Positions 45,156-54,997 are shown, counted from the first letter of the stretch. The stretch: DNA of 64,000 nucleotides from Calothrix sp. NIES-2098 (GCA_002368175.1 AP018172.1:1-64000); one strand, 5' to 3'. Notes: a model not told the origin generated them from the sequence alone. Translations and numbers: made by a program.

Positions 45156-48100
45156 ATGCAAATTATTCAACCATTAATAGTAACTAAATTTCAACCGCTT
45201 GGGTTTGGAGTGAGAAAGCCTCTAGGTTATTCTCATCGACTTTTGTCAAGAAAAGAGTCTAGTTCTCTGTACGGTCATCATACTATCAAACCTTTAGGCG
45301 ATCGCGTACCATTAGTCACCTATTCTCAATTTTTACAATCTCACGATAATCAAGTATTTAGCGACCCATCAATAGATGCTAATTTTCCAGAAACTGAAAA
45401 TATTAATACTGACCTGACCTTAATTCAATTTGATACAGTTGATTCAGTTTTCTCAGATAGTAATAATCTTGATTCTGAATATATAGAAGGCGATATTCCA
45501 AATATATTACCTACTGCAAACACCAGCGACACGAATAATATTACACTGGAATCAAATATTAAAGTTAAGTCAAAATCCAAAAGAACGGAGAAATTGTCCG
45601 ACTCTGAAGCTAAATCAAAGGCTAAATCTAGAGCTAAAAAAACGACTAAATCATCTAAGCAGATAGATGATATTCCTATTGTTAATAATAATGATGGGTT
45701 AGTAACACTCAATCAAAATCAAGCTTTAGATGCTAATAAAGAAACTAAAATACAGTCAAATATAAATGATAAAATAACTGATGGCGGTACTTCTATTAAT
45801 ACCTGGAAAGCTTCGCTTATTGTTAATAATGAATCTGGATTAAGCGAGAATTTTGCTAATGAGGAAACGCCAGCGATCGCTGATTCTGTATCTACTGTAG
45901 ATCGTGCTGATTTACCAACTATATCTCCTGCTACTAATAGCAGTGAAATTAGGACGCGATCGCCACAAGAAACTGCGTCAAAAACTATTGCTAATGACAC
46001 TGCAAAAAGTTCAGAGTCAGAATCTAATGTAACTAGTATTGTTGATACATTAACTCTTTTAAGTAACTTAAATCCTAGAGAACAGACTATATTAACTGAA
46101 GATTCACAAGTTGTTGATGTCTCAGATATTCCAATTAACCAAACTGCAAAACAACAGGAAATAGTTACTAATTCAAATATCCTTAACCAACAAGATCTAT
46201 TCTCTACACAACAGCAGGAACATTTACCAGCTACAATTAGGAATTCTCAAGAAATTACAAACAATCTTCCAGACTCTAGCAATTATTTGTTAGATACTAC
46301 TAAACCTAGAGTTGAAGATACAGCTAATTTATCCCGTAATTTAGTAAATCTTTCCGAAGCACCATCTCCTCTACCCAACACTGAAGATTTAACTACAGTT
46401 AATGCATTAGATGCAGAAAATATTCCAAATATAACCACACCGGAAATTGTTAGTAATATATCCGTTCAGCCAGCACCAATCTCACCTGTAATTGAAGATA
46501 ACCTAATAGTCACTCCAGAATTACAGTCTACAGAAGTAGTTAATTTTGCGAATGCGCCAGCAAATGTCACTCCTCTACAAACTGACAGCACTAGCAATAT
46601 ACAATTAGCATCAACCTCGCCTGTAATTGCACAGGCGATAGTCACCTCAGAATCACAGTCTCTTGAATCAGATAATTTGGGGAACGCGCCAGAAAATGTC
46701 ACTTCTCTACAAACTGACAGCACTAGCAATATACCCGTTCAGCTAGTACCAACTCCACCTGTAATTGCAGATAGGGGGATAATCTTGGATGCGTCAGAAA
46801 GTATAACTCCCCAACAAACTGACAACGCCAGCGATGTACCCGTTGAATTAGCAGCAACTCCACCTTTCATTGCAGATAACCCCATAATCGCTTCAGAATC
46901 GGTTAATTTGTCGGATATACGAGAAAATATGACTCACCGACAAACTGATAGCACCAGCAATGTACCCGTTCAGCTAACGCCAACCTCACCTGTAATTGCA
47001 GATAACCCGATGGTGAGTTCAAAATCCCAATCTGCTGAATCAGTTAATTTGCTGGATGTGCAAGAAAGTCTGGTTTTATCCCCAGATGATAGCCAAAAAA
47101 ACACAGAAATTCCAACTGTTGTCACTCCACTTCAATTGCGCCAAAGTACTGAAGTGGATACAGTAGCAGTAGATGAGAGTGCGATGTCTGACGAAAAGCC
47201 ACATAGTGTCTACGCATCTGCCACATCAAGTATTATTTTGGAAGCTGGTAATGACGAACAACCTGTAAAACCAGATTTACCATCTACGGTTACAAGCTTG
47301 ACTTTCACAGAGAATCAGTCAGAAACCTTAGATAACTTACCCGCACCACAAGGTTTTGCAACCGGGGGACAAGTCACACACTCCTCAGTGGAAAATCCAC
47401 AGATAGCATCTTCGGATACAGTCCCTGCTATGCTCACACCTGGGGAATTTGTCGTTAATGCTAATGATGCTCAGAAAAATCTTCACATACTCCGGCATAT
47501 CAATACTGGTGGTACAGCAGAGGATATGATCCTTCCCAGTTTAGAGCTACCAACTCCAGAGACTCCGACTAAAGTCGATTCTTTTGCTGACACTTCATTA
47601 CAGCGTCAAAAATCTGATAATAGCGAATCTGAGGAATCTAACTCCCTAACTCCTGCTTCTTTAAGCACAGAAATTAGTCAGCACAGGCTTTCTTCACACA
47701 GTTCTTTACCGCTAAATACTGTTGAAAACAATACTACTGCAAGAACTGAACCCTCTCCTCATTACTCATTACCTACATTAATCTTCCGCAAAACTACTTC
47801 CAACACTAACGCACCCTATGAAACGCCTACCCAATGGTCAAGTGTGGAAGAATTACTCAATGGAAACAACGATCCATTTACATCTTTTAACTTTAATGAG
47901 GAAGAATCTAACTGGCAAAATTCAGAACATTCTCAAACTTCACAACCATCGCCGCAAGTTTTTACTAAACGCCTAACTTCGGCTCAAGGCTTTGCTAACG
48001 GTGGAGAAGTCACAGCACCCGATATAGCTACAGATATACAGCCAATAACTGAAACCATACAAAGTCCTTCTGCTGCTAATCCCGAAGCCGATGAATCTAG

Positions 48101-48203
48101 AAATCTAGAAGCTTTAGCCTATGAAATATATAACAGATTGCGACAACGAATAGAAGTTGAGCGAGAGCGTCAAGGTATCTATTTAGGTCGTTTACCTTGG
48201 TAA
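45156..48203 (+). CDS. Long disordered tape-measure-like eCIS protein
   Basis: This 1015-residue protein is very rich in Ser, Thr, Asn, Asp, Pro and Gln and poor in aromatic residues, so most of it is probably unfolded. Residues about 430-640 hold about five degenerate repeats of 45-60 residues (NVTxLQTDSTSNIPVQL, PTSPVIADNPIV, SESQS). Near 735-780 is a phage tape-measure hallmark: QGFATGGQV, then SDTVPAMLTPGEFVVNA. A second QGFANGGEV is near 946. A basic KSKSKRTEKLS/KSKAKSRAKKT patch lies near 130-165, and a helical tail (YEIYNRLRQRIEVERERQG) ends it. It sits between tube and adaptor genes, where Afp has Afp6. It is likely a tape measure or tube-lumen protein. Confidence 0.75.
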   Translation: MQIIQPLIVTKFQPLGFGVRKPLGYSHRLLSRKESSSLYGHHTIKPLGDRVPLVTYSQFLQSHDNQVFSDPSIDANFPETENINTDLTLIQFDTVDSVFSDSNNLDSEYIEGDIPNILPTANTSDTNNITLESNIKVKSKSKRTEKLSDSEAKSKAKSRAKKTTKSSKQIDDIPIVNNNDGLVTLNQNQALDANKETKIQSNINDKITDGGTSINTWKASLIVNNESGLSENFANEETPAIADSVSTVDRADLPTISPATNSSEIRTRSPQETASKTIANDTAKSSESESNVTSIVDTLTLLSNLNPREQTILTEDSQVVDVSDIPINQTAKQQEIVTNSNILNQQDLFSTQQQEHLPATIRNSQEITNNLPDSSNYLLDTTKPRVEDTANLSRNLVNLSEAPSPLPNTEDLTTVNALDAENIPNITTPEIVSNISVQPAPISPVIEDNLIVTPELQSTEVVNFANAPANVTPLQTDSTSNIQLASTSPVIAQAIVTSESQSLESDNLGNAPENVTSLQTDSTSNIPVQLVPTPPVIADRGIILDASESITPQQTDNASDVPVELAATPPFIADNPIIASESVNLSDIRENMTHRQTDSTSNVPVQLTPTSPVIADNPMVSSKSQSAESVNLLDVQESLVLSPDDSQKNTEIPTVVTPLQLRQSTEVDTVAVDESAMSDEKPHSVYASATSSIILEAGNDEQPVKPDLPSTVTSLTFTENQSETLDNLPAPQGFATGGQVTHSSVENPQIASSDTVPAMLTPGEFVVNANDAQKNLHILRHINTGGTAEDMILPSLELPTPETPTKVDSFADTSLQRQKSDNSESEESNSLTPASLSTEISQHRLSSHSSLPLNTVENNTTARTEPSPHYSLPTLIFRKTTSNTNAPYETPTQWSSVEELLNGNNDPFTSFNFNEEESNWQNSEHSQTSQPSPQVFTKRLTSAQGFANGGEVTAPDIATDIQPITETIQSPSAANPEADESRNLEALAYEIYNRLRQRIEVERERQGIYLGRLPW
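46440..47070 (+). repeat. Degenerate internal repeat array in the tape-measure-like gene
   Basis: It has about five imperfect units of roughly 130-165 bp, each coding for CCACCTGTAATTGCAGATA-like (PPVIAD) and CAAACTGACAGCACTAGCAA-like (QTDSTSN) stretches. Confidence 0.7.
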
Positions 48204-48217
48204 TTTTTTTATAAAAA

Positions 48218-48320
48218 CGAACCACGAAGTTCGCAAAGTTCGCAAAGTATGAGAAATCAAAAATAATTTCTAAACAAACTTTATTCTTCTACTCTCTGCG
48301 CCTCTGCGTTTCTGCGTGAA
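48218..48320. repeat. Two dispersed repeats in a 152-bp gap of the eCIS operon
   Basis: A CCACGAAGTTCGCAAAGTTC element (48221-48248) and CTCTCTGCGCCTCTGCG…TGAAC (48292-48320), the latter as at 3870-3888. They separate the tape-measure-like gene from the Afp7-like gene. Confidence 0.65.
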
Positions 48321-48355
48321 CTTTCAAATCTATTAATCCTCATAACAATACTTAA

Positions 48356-48904
48356 ATGGCTACTCAAACAATTATCATTCCCCAAAAAAGGAATCCGCAA
48401 CTACAGAAAGCTAAACTCGTAGCTTATGAAGGTGAAGCACCAGATATTGAACTGATGTTTAACCCTACAGAAATTAGTTTTTCTCGGACTGTTAGCTGGG
48501 AAAAAGAGAAAGGTAATAGAGGAACCACATTATTACCTAAAGTAAATTTCTCTGGTCTAGAACCTTACAAATTCACTCTTAAACAATTACTCTTTGATAC
48601 TTATGAAACTAAACAATCCGTAATGGATTATATAGACATCATCAAGCAAGGAGTAGAAACTATTGAGCGAAATCCAGATAAACGTCCCCCAGTGTATAGG
48701 TTTATTTGGGGAATAGAATATTTTCATTGTGTAATTACTAGTCTCACATACAATTTAAATATGTTTCTGACTGATGGTACGCCAGTTAGAGCAATAGTAG
48801 ATATCTCTTTACAAGAGGTAGATAAAAAGAACCCACCAGGGGGGAGACAATCAGCTTCTAAAGGCGCAAATCGTCAGCCAAATCCTAAGCTAGGAAAAAC
48901 TTAA
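48356..48904 (+). CDS. eCIS tube-baseplate adaptor (Afp7-like, CIS tube protein domain)
   Basis: This 182-residue protein has the CIS tube-protein fold, recognisable from LMFNPTEISFSRTVSWEKEKG, GLEPYKFTLKQLLFDTYE and FIWGIEYFHCVITSLTYNLNMF. It joins the tube to the spike hub in Afp and PVC particles. Family members usually carry a C-terminal LysM domain; here the tail is only a short Pro/Gly/Lys-rich stretch, so the LysM domain is missing. It is followed 54 bp on by the spike gene. Confidence 0.88.
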   Translation: MATQTIIIPQKRNPQLQKAKLVAYEGEAPDIELMFNPTEISFSRTVSWEKEKGNRGTTLLPKVNFSGLEPYKFTLKQLLFDTYETKQSVMDYIDIIKQGVETIERNPDKRPPVYRFIWGIEYFHCVITSLTYNLNMFLTDGTPVRAIVDISLQEVDKKNPPGGRQSASKGANRQPNPKLGKT

Positions 48905-48958
48905 TAATTAGTTTTCAAGGCATTTATTCTTGCTTTATTGCCTATTTTTATCGTACTT

Positions 48959-50698
48959 ATGCCCGACCAAAGTCTTTATTTAAGCCAACCTAAATTGGAA
49001 TTAGGAGGAGAAGCCGCTTCTCCTGAGCTAATGAAGGATTTATTACAAATTAGTGTGGAAGAAAGTTTACATTTACCAGCGATGTTTACGCTGTTAGTAC
49101 ACAATAGCTATATTCCCACCGTTGACCGTCCAGAATATCAGCCTCGGCGTCACGAACAGTTATTTGAAATTGGTAAAAACGTTAAGATAGGTTTTACTTC
49201 TAGTACAACTCAAGATGGGAATTTTCAAAAAAAGTTAGATGATTATCTCATTGAAGGCGAAATTACAGCGATGGAAGTTCACTTCAATGAAAAATCAGAA
49301 GCTCATATAATTATTCGCGGTTACGATCTCTCTCATCGCCTGCATAGAGGTCGTTATAATCGTTCGTTCTTAAATAAAACTGATAGCGATATTGTAGAGC
49401 AAATAGCGTCAGAAGTAGGAATAAAAACTGGTAAAATAGACCCCAGCGGTGAAGCTCATGAATATGTCTTTCAAGAAAACCAAACTAATATGGAATTCTT
49501 ACGAGAACGGGCTGCTCGCATTGGTTTTGAATTATTTATTTACAACAGCAAGCTATATTTTCGCAAACCAGAAAGCCAGGAATCGATAAAACTAAAATGG
49601 CTAGTCGATATTAGTAAATTTAGTACCCGTGTCACCAGTGCAGAACAGGTGAGTGCTGTTGAAGTGCGTGGCTGGGATTATACTCAAAAAAAAGCGATCG
49701 CATCTACAGCTAAAGCAGAAAAGGTAATAACTGATACAGGCAATAAAAAAGGTAGCAGTACTAGTACTAATTTTTCTAACTTAAAGCCGCCGAAAATGAC
49801 CGTTGTCGATCGACCAGTTGCTAGCACTACACAAGCACAGAAAATGGCGCAGGCTTTGTGTGATGAACTGGGAGGAGAATTTGTCTATGCAGATGCGAAA
49901 GCTGTAGGTAATCCCAAAGTTAGGCCAGGAAAAATAATTGAACTGGAAGGATTAGGCGATCGCTATAGTGGAAAGTATTATGTCACCGAAACTCGCCATT
50001 TCTACGCTCAACGAATTTATACCACAGAGTTCAGCATTCGGGGGTTACGGGCTGGTAACTTATTCACCACTCTCTCGACTCAAACCCGTCTTCAGCCTGG
50101 TCAAACCTTCTTAGTAGGAATTGTCACCGATAACAAAGACCCTCAAGGATGGGGGCGAGTAAAAGTGAAATTTCCCACCCTCACTGAAGAACACGCTAGC
50201 AACTGGGCGCGAGTTGTGGCTTCGGGCGCAGCAAATCAACGTGGCTTTGATTGTTTACCAGAAGTTAACGATGAGGTTTTAGTTGGGTTTGAACATGGTG
50301 ATATCCATCGCCCTTATGTAATAGGTGGTGTTTGGAATGGCAAAGACGCGCCACCAGAAGCGGTAGATGATACAGTTGTGGGGGGAAAAGTCCGATTACG
50401 CACTGTCAAAACTCGTACAGGACACACCTTGCAGTTTATCGAAGAAGATAAAGGTAGCAGTAAAGCCGGGGTGCGCGTGCAAACGCAAGGCGGTCACAAA
50501 ATTTATCTTAATGATAGCGATCGCTGTATTGAAATTGAAACCAACGGCGGTCATAAAATTAAAATGGATGATACAGGTAAATCAAAAATTTCCGTAGAAT
50601 CCACAGGTGATTTATCTTTAGAAGCTCCTAGAGGCAGCATTGATATTAAAGCCGGTCTGGATGTGACAGTCCAAGGTAAGTTTATTCGATTGAATTAG
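48959..50698 (+). CDS. VgrG-like spike protein (Afp8 type)
   Basis: This 579-residue protein (from ATG 48959; a TTG at 48938 would add 7) forms the trimeric hub and spike. The gp27-like part (about 1-370) contains SLYLSQPKLELGG, TDSDIVEQIASEVG and the FLRERAARIGFELF hallmark. The gp5-like OB domain (about 380-460, VGIVTDNKDPQGWGRVKVKFP) leads to a beta-helix needle of repeated GGHKI and NGGHKIKMDD units (about 500-560). The PAAR tip gene is 31 bp downstream and should cap this needle. Confidence 0.93.
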   Translation: MPDQSLYLSQPKLELGGEAASPELMKDLLQISVEESLHLPAMFTLLVHNSYIPTVDRPEYQPRRHEQLFEIGKNVKIGFTSSTTQDGNFQKKLDDYLIEGEITAMEVHFNEKSEAHIIIRGYDLSHRLHRGRYNRSFLNKTDSDIVEQIASEVGIKTGKIDPSGEAHEYVFQENQTNMEFLRERAARIGFELFIYNSKLYFRKPESQESIKLKWLVDISKFSTRVTSAEQVSAVEVRGWDYTQKKAIASTAKAEKVITDTGNKKGSSTSTNFSNLKPPKMTVVDRPVASTTQAQKMAQALCDELGGEFVYADAKAVGNPKVRPGKIIELEGLGDRYSGKYYVTETRHFYAQRIYTTEFSIRGLRAGNLFTTLSTQTRLQPGQTFLVGIVTDNKDPQGWGRVKVKFPTLTEEHASNWARVVASGAANQRGFDCLPEVNDEVLVGFEHGDIHRPYVIGGVWNGKDAPPEAVDDTVVGGKVRLRTVKTRTGHTLQFIEEDKGSSKAGVRVQTQGGHKIYLNDSDRCIEIETNGGHKIKMDDTGKSKISVESTGDLSLEAPRGSIDIKAGLDVTVQGKFIRLN

Positions 50699-50705
50699 GA
50701 TTTTA

Positions 50706-50725
50706 TTTCGCGCAAAGGCGCAAAG
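50706..50725 (+). repeat. TTTCGCGCAAAGGCGCAAAG dispersed repeat
   Basis: It fills most of the 31-bp gap between spike and PAAR genes. It is related to the other Nostocales-type repeats in this operon. Confidence 0.6.
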
Positions 50726-50729
50726 AAAA

Positions 50730-51242
50730 ATGACAGGAAGAGCAGCAGCAAGAATTACTGACTCAGTAGCGCACCCCTTACCCCCAGTGTTAACCCCAGG
50801 CCCCGGTAGTAACAATGTGTTAATTGGCAATTTACCAGCTTGGCGGGGTATACCTGCGGCGGCGGTGCCTGCTTTGCAGACTGCTAAACAAGCGGCTGAT
50901 ACAGCTATCCAAGCGGCGGAGGCTGCTACTTTAGCGGCGGCGGGAACGCCAGGAGCACCAGCAGCCTATGCATCTGAACAAGCTCTCAAAACATCTCTGG
51001 GAGCTAGTATGAGTAGCATGATTTCTGCGGCTGCGGCTGCTGCTATCCCTGGTGCTGATATTCATCAATGTACTACGCCCTTACCCCTACCTCCCCACGG
51101 GCCTGGGGTTGTGATTGACGGGAGTCAGACAGTAATGATTAACGGACTACCCGCTTGTCGTATGGGTGACACTGTTTTAGAAGCATTAGGCCCGCCGAAT
51201 AAAATTACCAAAGGTGAAATGACTGTTTTGATTGGTGGCTGA
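50730..51242 (+). CDS. PAAR-domain spike tip (Afp10-like) with an Ala-rich insert
   Basis: In this 170-residue protein the two halves of a PAAR fold, TDSVAHPLPPVLTPGPGSNNVLIGN (starting near 9) and HGPGVVIDGSQTVMINGLPACRMGD (near 128), are split by an alanine-rich helical insert (about 46-108). The PAAR cone sharpens the spike and binds a metal ion. The insert is unusually large and could fold back over the needle as a helical cap. It follows the spike gene directly, as expected. Confidence 0.88.
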   Translation: MTGRAAARITDSVAHPLPPVLTPGPGSNNVLIGNLPAWRGIPAAAVPALQTAKQAADTAIQAAEAATLAAAGTPGAPAAYASEQALKTSLGASMSSMISAAAAAAIPGADIHQCTTPLPLPPHGPGVVIDGSQTVMINGLPACRMGDTVLEALGPPNKITKGEMTVLIGG

Positions 51243-51331
51243 CCGCTTCTCATCTCGACCTTTGGCGAATAGGCTTAAATCTGCTGTGCCGATATCTTTG
51301 AAAGTATAGATATCACAGCCATATAGTAACT

Positions 51332-51739
51332 ATGGTTTATGGTCAGCCACGAGATGATTTAGGAACTGGTTGGGCTTTCCCCTTGCGCTTGAATTTACAA
51401 GGCGGGATACAACTCAGCAGTGAAGCGCAAAAAGTTAAAGAATCTATTTGGATAATTCTCCGCACTGGCGTAGGCGAACGAGTTTATCGCCCTAATTTTG
51501 GTTCGCGTTTGTCGGAATTAGCATTTGCACCGATGAATAACGACACTCTCATGCGGATTCGGATTTATGTTTTAGAAGCCCTCGAAGTTTGGGAACCGCG
51601 CATTACTGTCGATCAAGTCATTACCGAACCCGACCCGGTGCGTGGTCGAGTAGACATTAATATTAATTATCGACTTAAAGACAATCCTGATATTAACAAC
51701 TTTGTTTATCCGTTTTATTTATTGCCTCCTGAAGAATAA
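51332..51739 (+). CDS. gp25-like baseplate wedge protein (Afp9 type)
   Basis: This 135-residue protein has the gp25/GPW signature IWIILRTGVGERVYRPNFGSRL (starting near 35), followed by LAFAPMNNDTLMRIR and YRLKDNP. In phage T4 and eCIS this subunit joins the sheath to the baseplate. Here it comes after the PAAR gene; in Afp the order is gp25 then PAAR. The presence of a sheath-binding wedge protein argues that a sheath gene exists elsewhere in the genome. Confidence 0.93.
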   Translation: MVYGQPRDDLGTGWAFPLRLNLQGGIQLSSEAQKVKESIWIILRTGVGERVYRPNFGSRLSELAFAPMNNDTLMRIRIYVLEALEVWEPRITVDQVITEPDPVRGRVDININYRLKDNPDINNFVYPFYLLPPEE

Positions 51740-51758
51740 TTCCTAATTTGGTGTAACT

Positions 51759-53948
51759 GTGAAATTTGATTTTTTACCAGAATTACCATCTTCCAATTTA
51801 GACGATCGCACTTTTGATGATTTAGTCGAAGAGTGTACGATGCGTATCCCGCGCTATTGTCCTGAGTGGACAGACCACAACCTCAGCGATCCTGGGATGA
51901 CGCTAATTGAGTTATTTGCTTGGTTAACTGACCAGATGTTACTCAGGTTTAATCAAGTACCCAGAAAAAATTATGTAGCTTTTTTAGAATTATTGGGGAT
52001 TCGCCTCCAACCCCCCGCCCCAGCCCATACAGAATTAACTTTTTATTTAAGTTCCGATCTACCTGAAGCTTATACGATTCCTACAGGTATTGAAGTTTCC
52101 ACAATCCGCACTGAAACCACACCTGCGATTACCTTTAGTACAGATTATCCTTTAATTATTGGTCAACCGCGTCTACAGCATTTCCTCACAGCCCAAACTG
52201 TTGAAGATATCCCCCAATCTCTGCGCGAACGAGTCTCAAATATCTGGACTCGTCAGCCTAACGGTTTCTGGGCTGGTAGCGAACAAGCTGTATTTAACGA
52301 ACAACCCCAAGCCGGAAATTGCTTTTATTTAGTCATTAATTCTGACGATCCTTTAGATGGTAATGTCTTGGAAGTCACCATTCAAGGGGCGGCGGCGACC
52401 CCTACAGGTATTGACCCGAATCATCCCCCCCGCAAATGGGAAGCTTGGGATGGACAAGATTGGCAACCAGTGTTAATGAAAGAGTCAGACGACCAAACAC
52501 GGGGTTTCAGTTTTTACGAAATTAACCAACAAGGTCGAAATTCGGCGCAAGGTGCAGATGTGCGCCTACATTTACCGCAATCTTGGCCTGTGACTACCTT
52601 TACTGCTTACCGAGGACGTTGGCTGCGCTGTAGCTTTACCGCCCCCGAAGCCAATCGAGAAGGTTATAGCCGTCCGCCACGAATTACTGGGTTAGCAGTG
52701 CGGTCAATTGGCGGAACTGTGAGGGCGAGTCATAGTACTTTGATTCAAGATGAACGCTTGGGAATTAGTGACGGTACGCCAGGACAGACCTTTCAATTAC
52801 AAGCACCACCTGTTTTAGAACGTCGCGAAACTGAGTACATTATCGTGACTCCCCCTGGTGGCTTACCGCAAACTTGGCGTGAGGTGAGAGATTTTGCCGA
52901 TTCTACATCCCAAGACCGTCACTATATTATTGATTCGCTGACTGGTGTAGTTCAGTTTGGGCCGTTGATTCGCGAACCAGGACAACTCCAACGCCAAACA
53001 CAAGTGCGATCGCGTATTCAGCAGCCAAGATTAGAAGACACGGTAGTGCAAGTGAGCGACATTGAAAACCAACTTGAACACCAATACGGAGCAGTTCCTC
53101 CACGCGGTTCCGAAATTAGAATTCTCGCTTACCGCACGGGAGGAGGCAAAGAAGGTAATGTACAAGTTGGCTCGCTTCAGTTTTTGAAGTCGGCTGTACC
53201 CTACGTAGCCAGCGTCACAAATTACAAAGCAGCAATTAACGGTGCAGATGCCGAATCTTTGGAACAAGCGGTAATTAAAGCTCCCCGCATCCTGCGTACA
53301 CGCGATCGCGCTGTGACAGCCGAAGACTTTGAGGTATTAGCACAGCAAGCAGGTGCAGGTGCGATCGCCCGCGTGCGTTGTTTAACTACTAGTCAGGCGG
53401 GTACAGTTAGCTTATTACTAGTTCCCCAAGCCAATACAGATGCGATTTTTCAAGGCGAAGGTATCGCACCGACGCAATTTGCTCTCAGCCCCGCACTACA
53501 AGAGCAAGTTTTACAATACTTAGACGAAAGAAAGTTATTAGGAGTACAAGTCAGACTCTTAGAACCGGAGTATGTCGGTGTTTCCGTCCAAACAGAAGTC
53601 ATTCTCGAACCCGCTTATGATAACCCTTTAGCTAGAGCAGAAATTCTCCGTAACTTAAGAATTTCCCTGTATAAATATTTAAATCCTCTCACTGGGGGAA
53701 CTGAAGGTAAAGGCTGGCCTTTTGGGCGACCCGTTTATCCCTCAGATATCATCGCTTTAATGCAACAAACCCCAGGCGTGCGTTATTTAGGCCCAGTCCT
53801 GCTATTTCCCATCCGCAAGCAAGGAGAAACCTGGCGAAGACAACCATCACCAGAACAATTAATCGACCCAGGAGTACAAGGTTTAATTTGTTCTTGGTTT
53901 GACCCCAGTCTGCGTTCCGGTCATGACATCCAAATCATTACTCGCTAA
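51759..53948 (+). CDS. Baseplate protein Afp11-like (gp6/J family)
   Basis: This 729-residue protein has the start FLPELPSSNLDDRTFDDLVEE, EWTDHNLSDPGMTLIELFAWLTDQML and TRDRAVTAEDFEVLAQQAG, all typical of eCIS Afp11 and gpJ wedge subunits. It starts with GTG, and its stop is 11 bp before the next gene. Thylakoid-anchored cyanobacterial systems are reported to attach through baseplate extensions, but no membrane helix is seen in this copy. Confidence 0.92.
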   Translation: MKFDFLPELPSSNLDDRTFDDLVEECTMRIPRYCPEWTDHNLSDPGMTLIELFAWLTDQMLLRFNQVPRKNYVAFLELLGIRLQPPAPAHTELTFYLSSDLPEAYTIPTGIEVSTIRTETTPAITFSTDYPLIIGQPRLQHFLTAQTVEDIPQSLRERVSNIWTRQPNGFWAGSEQAVFNEQPQAGNCFYLVINSDDPLDGNVLEVTIQGAAATPTGIDPNHPPRKWEAWDGQDWQPVLMKESDDQTRGFSFYEINQQGRNSAQGADVRLHLPQSWPVTTFTAYRGRWLRCSFTAPEANREGYSRPPRITGLAVRSIGGTVRASHSTLIQDERLGISDGTPGQTFQLQAPPVLERRETEYIIVTPPGGLPQTWREVRDFADSTSQDRHYIIDSLTGVVQFGPLIREPGQLQRQTQVRSRIQQPRLEDTVVQVSDIENQLEHQYGAVPPRGSEIRILAYRTGGGKEGNVQVGSLQFLKSAVPYVASVTNYKAAINGADAESLEQAVIKAPRILRTRDRAVTAEDFEVLAQQAGAGAIARVRCLTTSQAGTVSLLLVPQANTDAIFQGEGIAPTQFALSPALQEQVLQYLDERKLLGVQVRLLEPEYVGVSVQTEVILEPAYDNPLARAEILRNLRISLYKYLNPLTGGTEGKGWPFGRPVYPSDIIALMQQTPGVRYLGPVLLFPIRKQGETWRRQPSPEQLIDPGVQGLICSWFDPSLRSGHDIQIITR

Positions 53949-53959
53949 GGGAAAAGCTT

Positions 53960-54991
53960 ATGGTTCAAAGCCGTTATAGCCCAGCCGTTAACATTCAACT
54001 CACCCCAATGCAAATTCCCGAAGCTGTACCTGGGGCTGGTTTAGCATTTGCCGGGCCAGAAGGGATGAATGAAACAGGGCATAGTTTGCTTTTGCATCCG
54101 GGACAACCCAGCGAAATGATTGTCCAGGTCAAAAACTTAGAACAACGCCCCTTACGTCTAAGTTTAAAAGTAGAAGGTGAATTTCCCTCTCATTGGTGCC
54201 AAATTGGTACAGAAGGTAGCGAAATTTTGCCAGGCGAACAGATGGATGCAGTGTTATATTTCACTGTTCCTGCCACATTTTTTGAAGACCAAGAAGCAAT
54301 TTCACCAGGAAAAAAAGATAAATTAATACTCAACTTTCGCTGTCTAGTAGTTGTTAATATCGACCCTGGTACAGAACGAGAACAAATCCAGCACAGTGAA
54401 ATATTTAGTTTATATATTCGTCCCTACAGTTTCTACATGGAATTTTTGCCCGTTCTTTATCGAGAAGTAGACTTTATTGGTCGCTTCATCAAGATATTTG
54501 AACAAGCTTATCAACCCGCAATTGATAGTTTTAACGTCATGTGGGCAAACATCGATCCCTTAACAGCACCAAGGGCAATACTACCTTTTTTAGCTCATTG
54601 GGTAGCTTGGCAAGTAGACTCTGTTTGGAATCTCGACCAACAACGCCGTTTAATTCGTCGTGCAGTAGAAATTTATCGCTGGCGAGGAACTCGTAAAGGA
54701 TTGCGTCTTTATCTACATCTTTATACAGGGCTACCTTTAGACGAGGATATACCAAACGAAACCGATAAACATATTAGTATTACAGAACCCTTTGGTCCCA
54801 GTTTTATCTTAGGTGATGCCCAAATCGGTAGCGCAGTTTTAGCAGGTGGGCAAGCATATCACTTTATAGTCCGCTTGCGTACAGCTCTTTCTCATAACTA
54901 TATTAATGAACAACTAGTAAGAAAAATTATTGAACAAGAAAAACCCGCTTTTTGTACCTATGAATTATTAATAGAAAACCCAAATAATTAA
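53960..54991 (+). CDS. Baseplate protein Afp12-like (gp7/tail protein I type)
   Basis: In this 343-residue protein, residues about 30-150 form a beta-rich domain (PSEMIVQVKNLEQRPLRL, FPSHWCQIGTEGSEI). The C-terminal part has the tail-protein-I pattern: YMEFLPVLYREVDFIGRF, then TAPRAILPFLAHWVAWQ, then RRLIRRAVEIYRWRGTRKGL. It completes the wedge with Afp11. It is separated from the next gene by a palindrome and a dispersed repeat. Confidence 0.9.
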   Translation: MVQSRYSPAVNIQLTPMQIPEAVPGAGLAFAGPEGMNETGHSLLLHPGQPSEMIVQVKNLEQRPLRLSLKVEGEFPSHWCQIGTEGSEILPGEQMDAVLYFTVPATFFEDQEAISPGKKDKLILNFRCLVVVNIDPGTEREQIQHSEIFSLYIRPYSFYMEFLPVLYREVDFIGRFIKIFEQAYQPAIDSFNVMWANIDPLTAPRAILPFLAHWVAWQVDSVWNLDQQRRLIRRAVEIYRWRGTRKGLRLYLHLYTGLPLDEDIPNETDKHISITEPFGPSFILGDAQIGSAVLAGGQAYHFIVRLRTALSHNYINEQLVRKIIEQEKPAFCTYELLIENPNN

Positions 54992-54997
54992 AAGTAG

